The position numbers and the translations under genes are program-made. A model generated the notes under the pieces. That model made no database searches. It was not told the origin of the DNA and saw only the letters and a program-made list of their open reading frames with translations. A stretch of DNA of 64,000 nt from Amblyornis subalaris (lineage: Eukaryota > Chordata > Aves > Passeriformes > Ptilonorhynchidae). The DNA is taken from the NCBI GenBank assembly GCA_018881555.1, contig JACAXG010000018.1, forward strand, positions 5,517,634-5,581,633, given 5' to 3'. Positions 63,628-64,000 of this stretch are shown here, piece by piece. Position 1 is the first letter of the stretch. Each line of letters opens with the position of its first letter.

Positions 63628-64000
63628 TCCTGGGGAGGGGAGCGGCGCCGCCCCCGAGGTTTCTCCCCGGGTGGGCAGCACAGGCGGCCCTGGCAGCGGC
63701 TGCAGCGCCGCGCGCCTCACAACCCCGCANTCAGAGCACCTCGAAAACGGCACAGATCTCGCCTTCGCCCTGGGCTCTGCTTGGAGCGGGGCTCCTAGCT
63801 CAGGTGCCCCCGCCGCCTCTTCCAGCCCTTCGCCCACTCCTGCCCCGGGGCTGCCTCCANCCCGCTCCCCCTCCGCCCCTTCCACCACCGCACGGACGCG
63901 GCTGTCACACAGCGCTGTGCCTTCCGAACGTGCTTGCCACGTTCACTCCGTAGGGAGATTATCAAAGTTGTTTAACTGCTGCCCGGTTCACCAGGCTGTT

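Larger units (their letters stand above)
62280..63900 (-). promoter_or_regulatory. CpG island containing LCORL promoter and exon 1
   Basis: From about 62.28 to 63.9 kb the sequence changes abruptly to high GC with dense CpG, unlike any other part of the window. It covers exon 1, its upstream region and the first 0.8 kb of intron 1. No convincing TATA box lies upstream of the ATG, consistent with a CpG-island promoter with dispersed starts. The transcription start is not identifiable; the ZNF143-like site suggests somewhere near 63.3-63.6 kb. Open frames here on both strands are artefacts of the lack of stop codons in GC-rich DNA. A divergent plus-strand transcript is possible but not shown. 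Confidence 0.88.

Noticed and set aside
62144..63888. Many long open frames on both strands
   Set aside because: GC-rich CpG-island DNA rarely contains stop codons. Only the minus-strand frame starting at 63222 has conserved LCORL residues and a correct splice donor.

Overview
The window is a stretch of vertebrate, almost certainly avian, nuclear genome. It is AT-rich, intron-dominated sequence with one CpG island. It carries chicken-repeat-1 (CR1) LINE fragments, LTRs of kinds typical of bird genomes and a few ancient MIR SINEs. Single N bases are scattered throughout, as in a draft or consensus assembly. I ran no database search; names come from recognising protein motifs and repeat sequences.

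Nearly the whole window is one gene on the minus strand, LCORL (ligand-dependent nuclear receptor corepressor-like). I traced it exon by exon from reading frame, GT/AG boundaries and phase: exon 1 (63222-63075, in the CpG island), exon 2 (36780-36715), exon 3 (29231-29152), exon 4 (28927-28798), exon 5 (19449-19195), exon 6 (10494-10404) and exon 7 (8997-7965, stop TAG). Joined, they give a 600-residue open frame, against about 602 for the human protein as I recall it. It has two CtBP-type motifs (PLDLT, VLDLS) and a C-terminal pipsqueak-type helix-turn-helix.

The most notable feature is a second, alternative last exon at the left edge (1173 down to 1, running off the window). It is open for 390 codons and its acceptor is in the phase left by exon 6. 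It matches the expected position and phase of the long, PALI2-type LCORL exon, linked in the literature to Polycomb Repressive Complex 2. The locus therefore appears to offer two outcomes from one N-terminal half: exon 6 to exon 7 (DNA-binding HTH) or exon 6 to the PALI exon (HTH skipped).

Layout: 1-1173 PALI exon; 1174-7964 3' UTR of the short form and intron of the long form (MIR and CR1 fragments); 7965-8997 HTH exon; 9-19 kb introns 6 and 5 with two opposed copies of one LTR family and a CR1 scrap; 19.2-19.4 kb exon 5; 19.5-28.8 kb intron 4 with a cluster of CR1 pieces; 28.8-29.2 kb exons 4 and 3; 29.2-36.7 kb intron 2 with a solo LTR bounded by a 5-bp target duplication, a further LTR copy and a MIR; 36.7 kb exon 2; 36.8-63.1 kb intron 1 with a solo LTR bounded by a 6-bp duplication; 62.3-63.9 kb CpG-island promoter with a ZNF143/THAP11-like element. 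No tRNA, rRNA, CRISPR array or second protein-coding gene could be supported.
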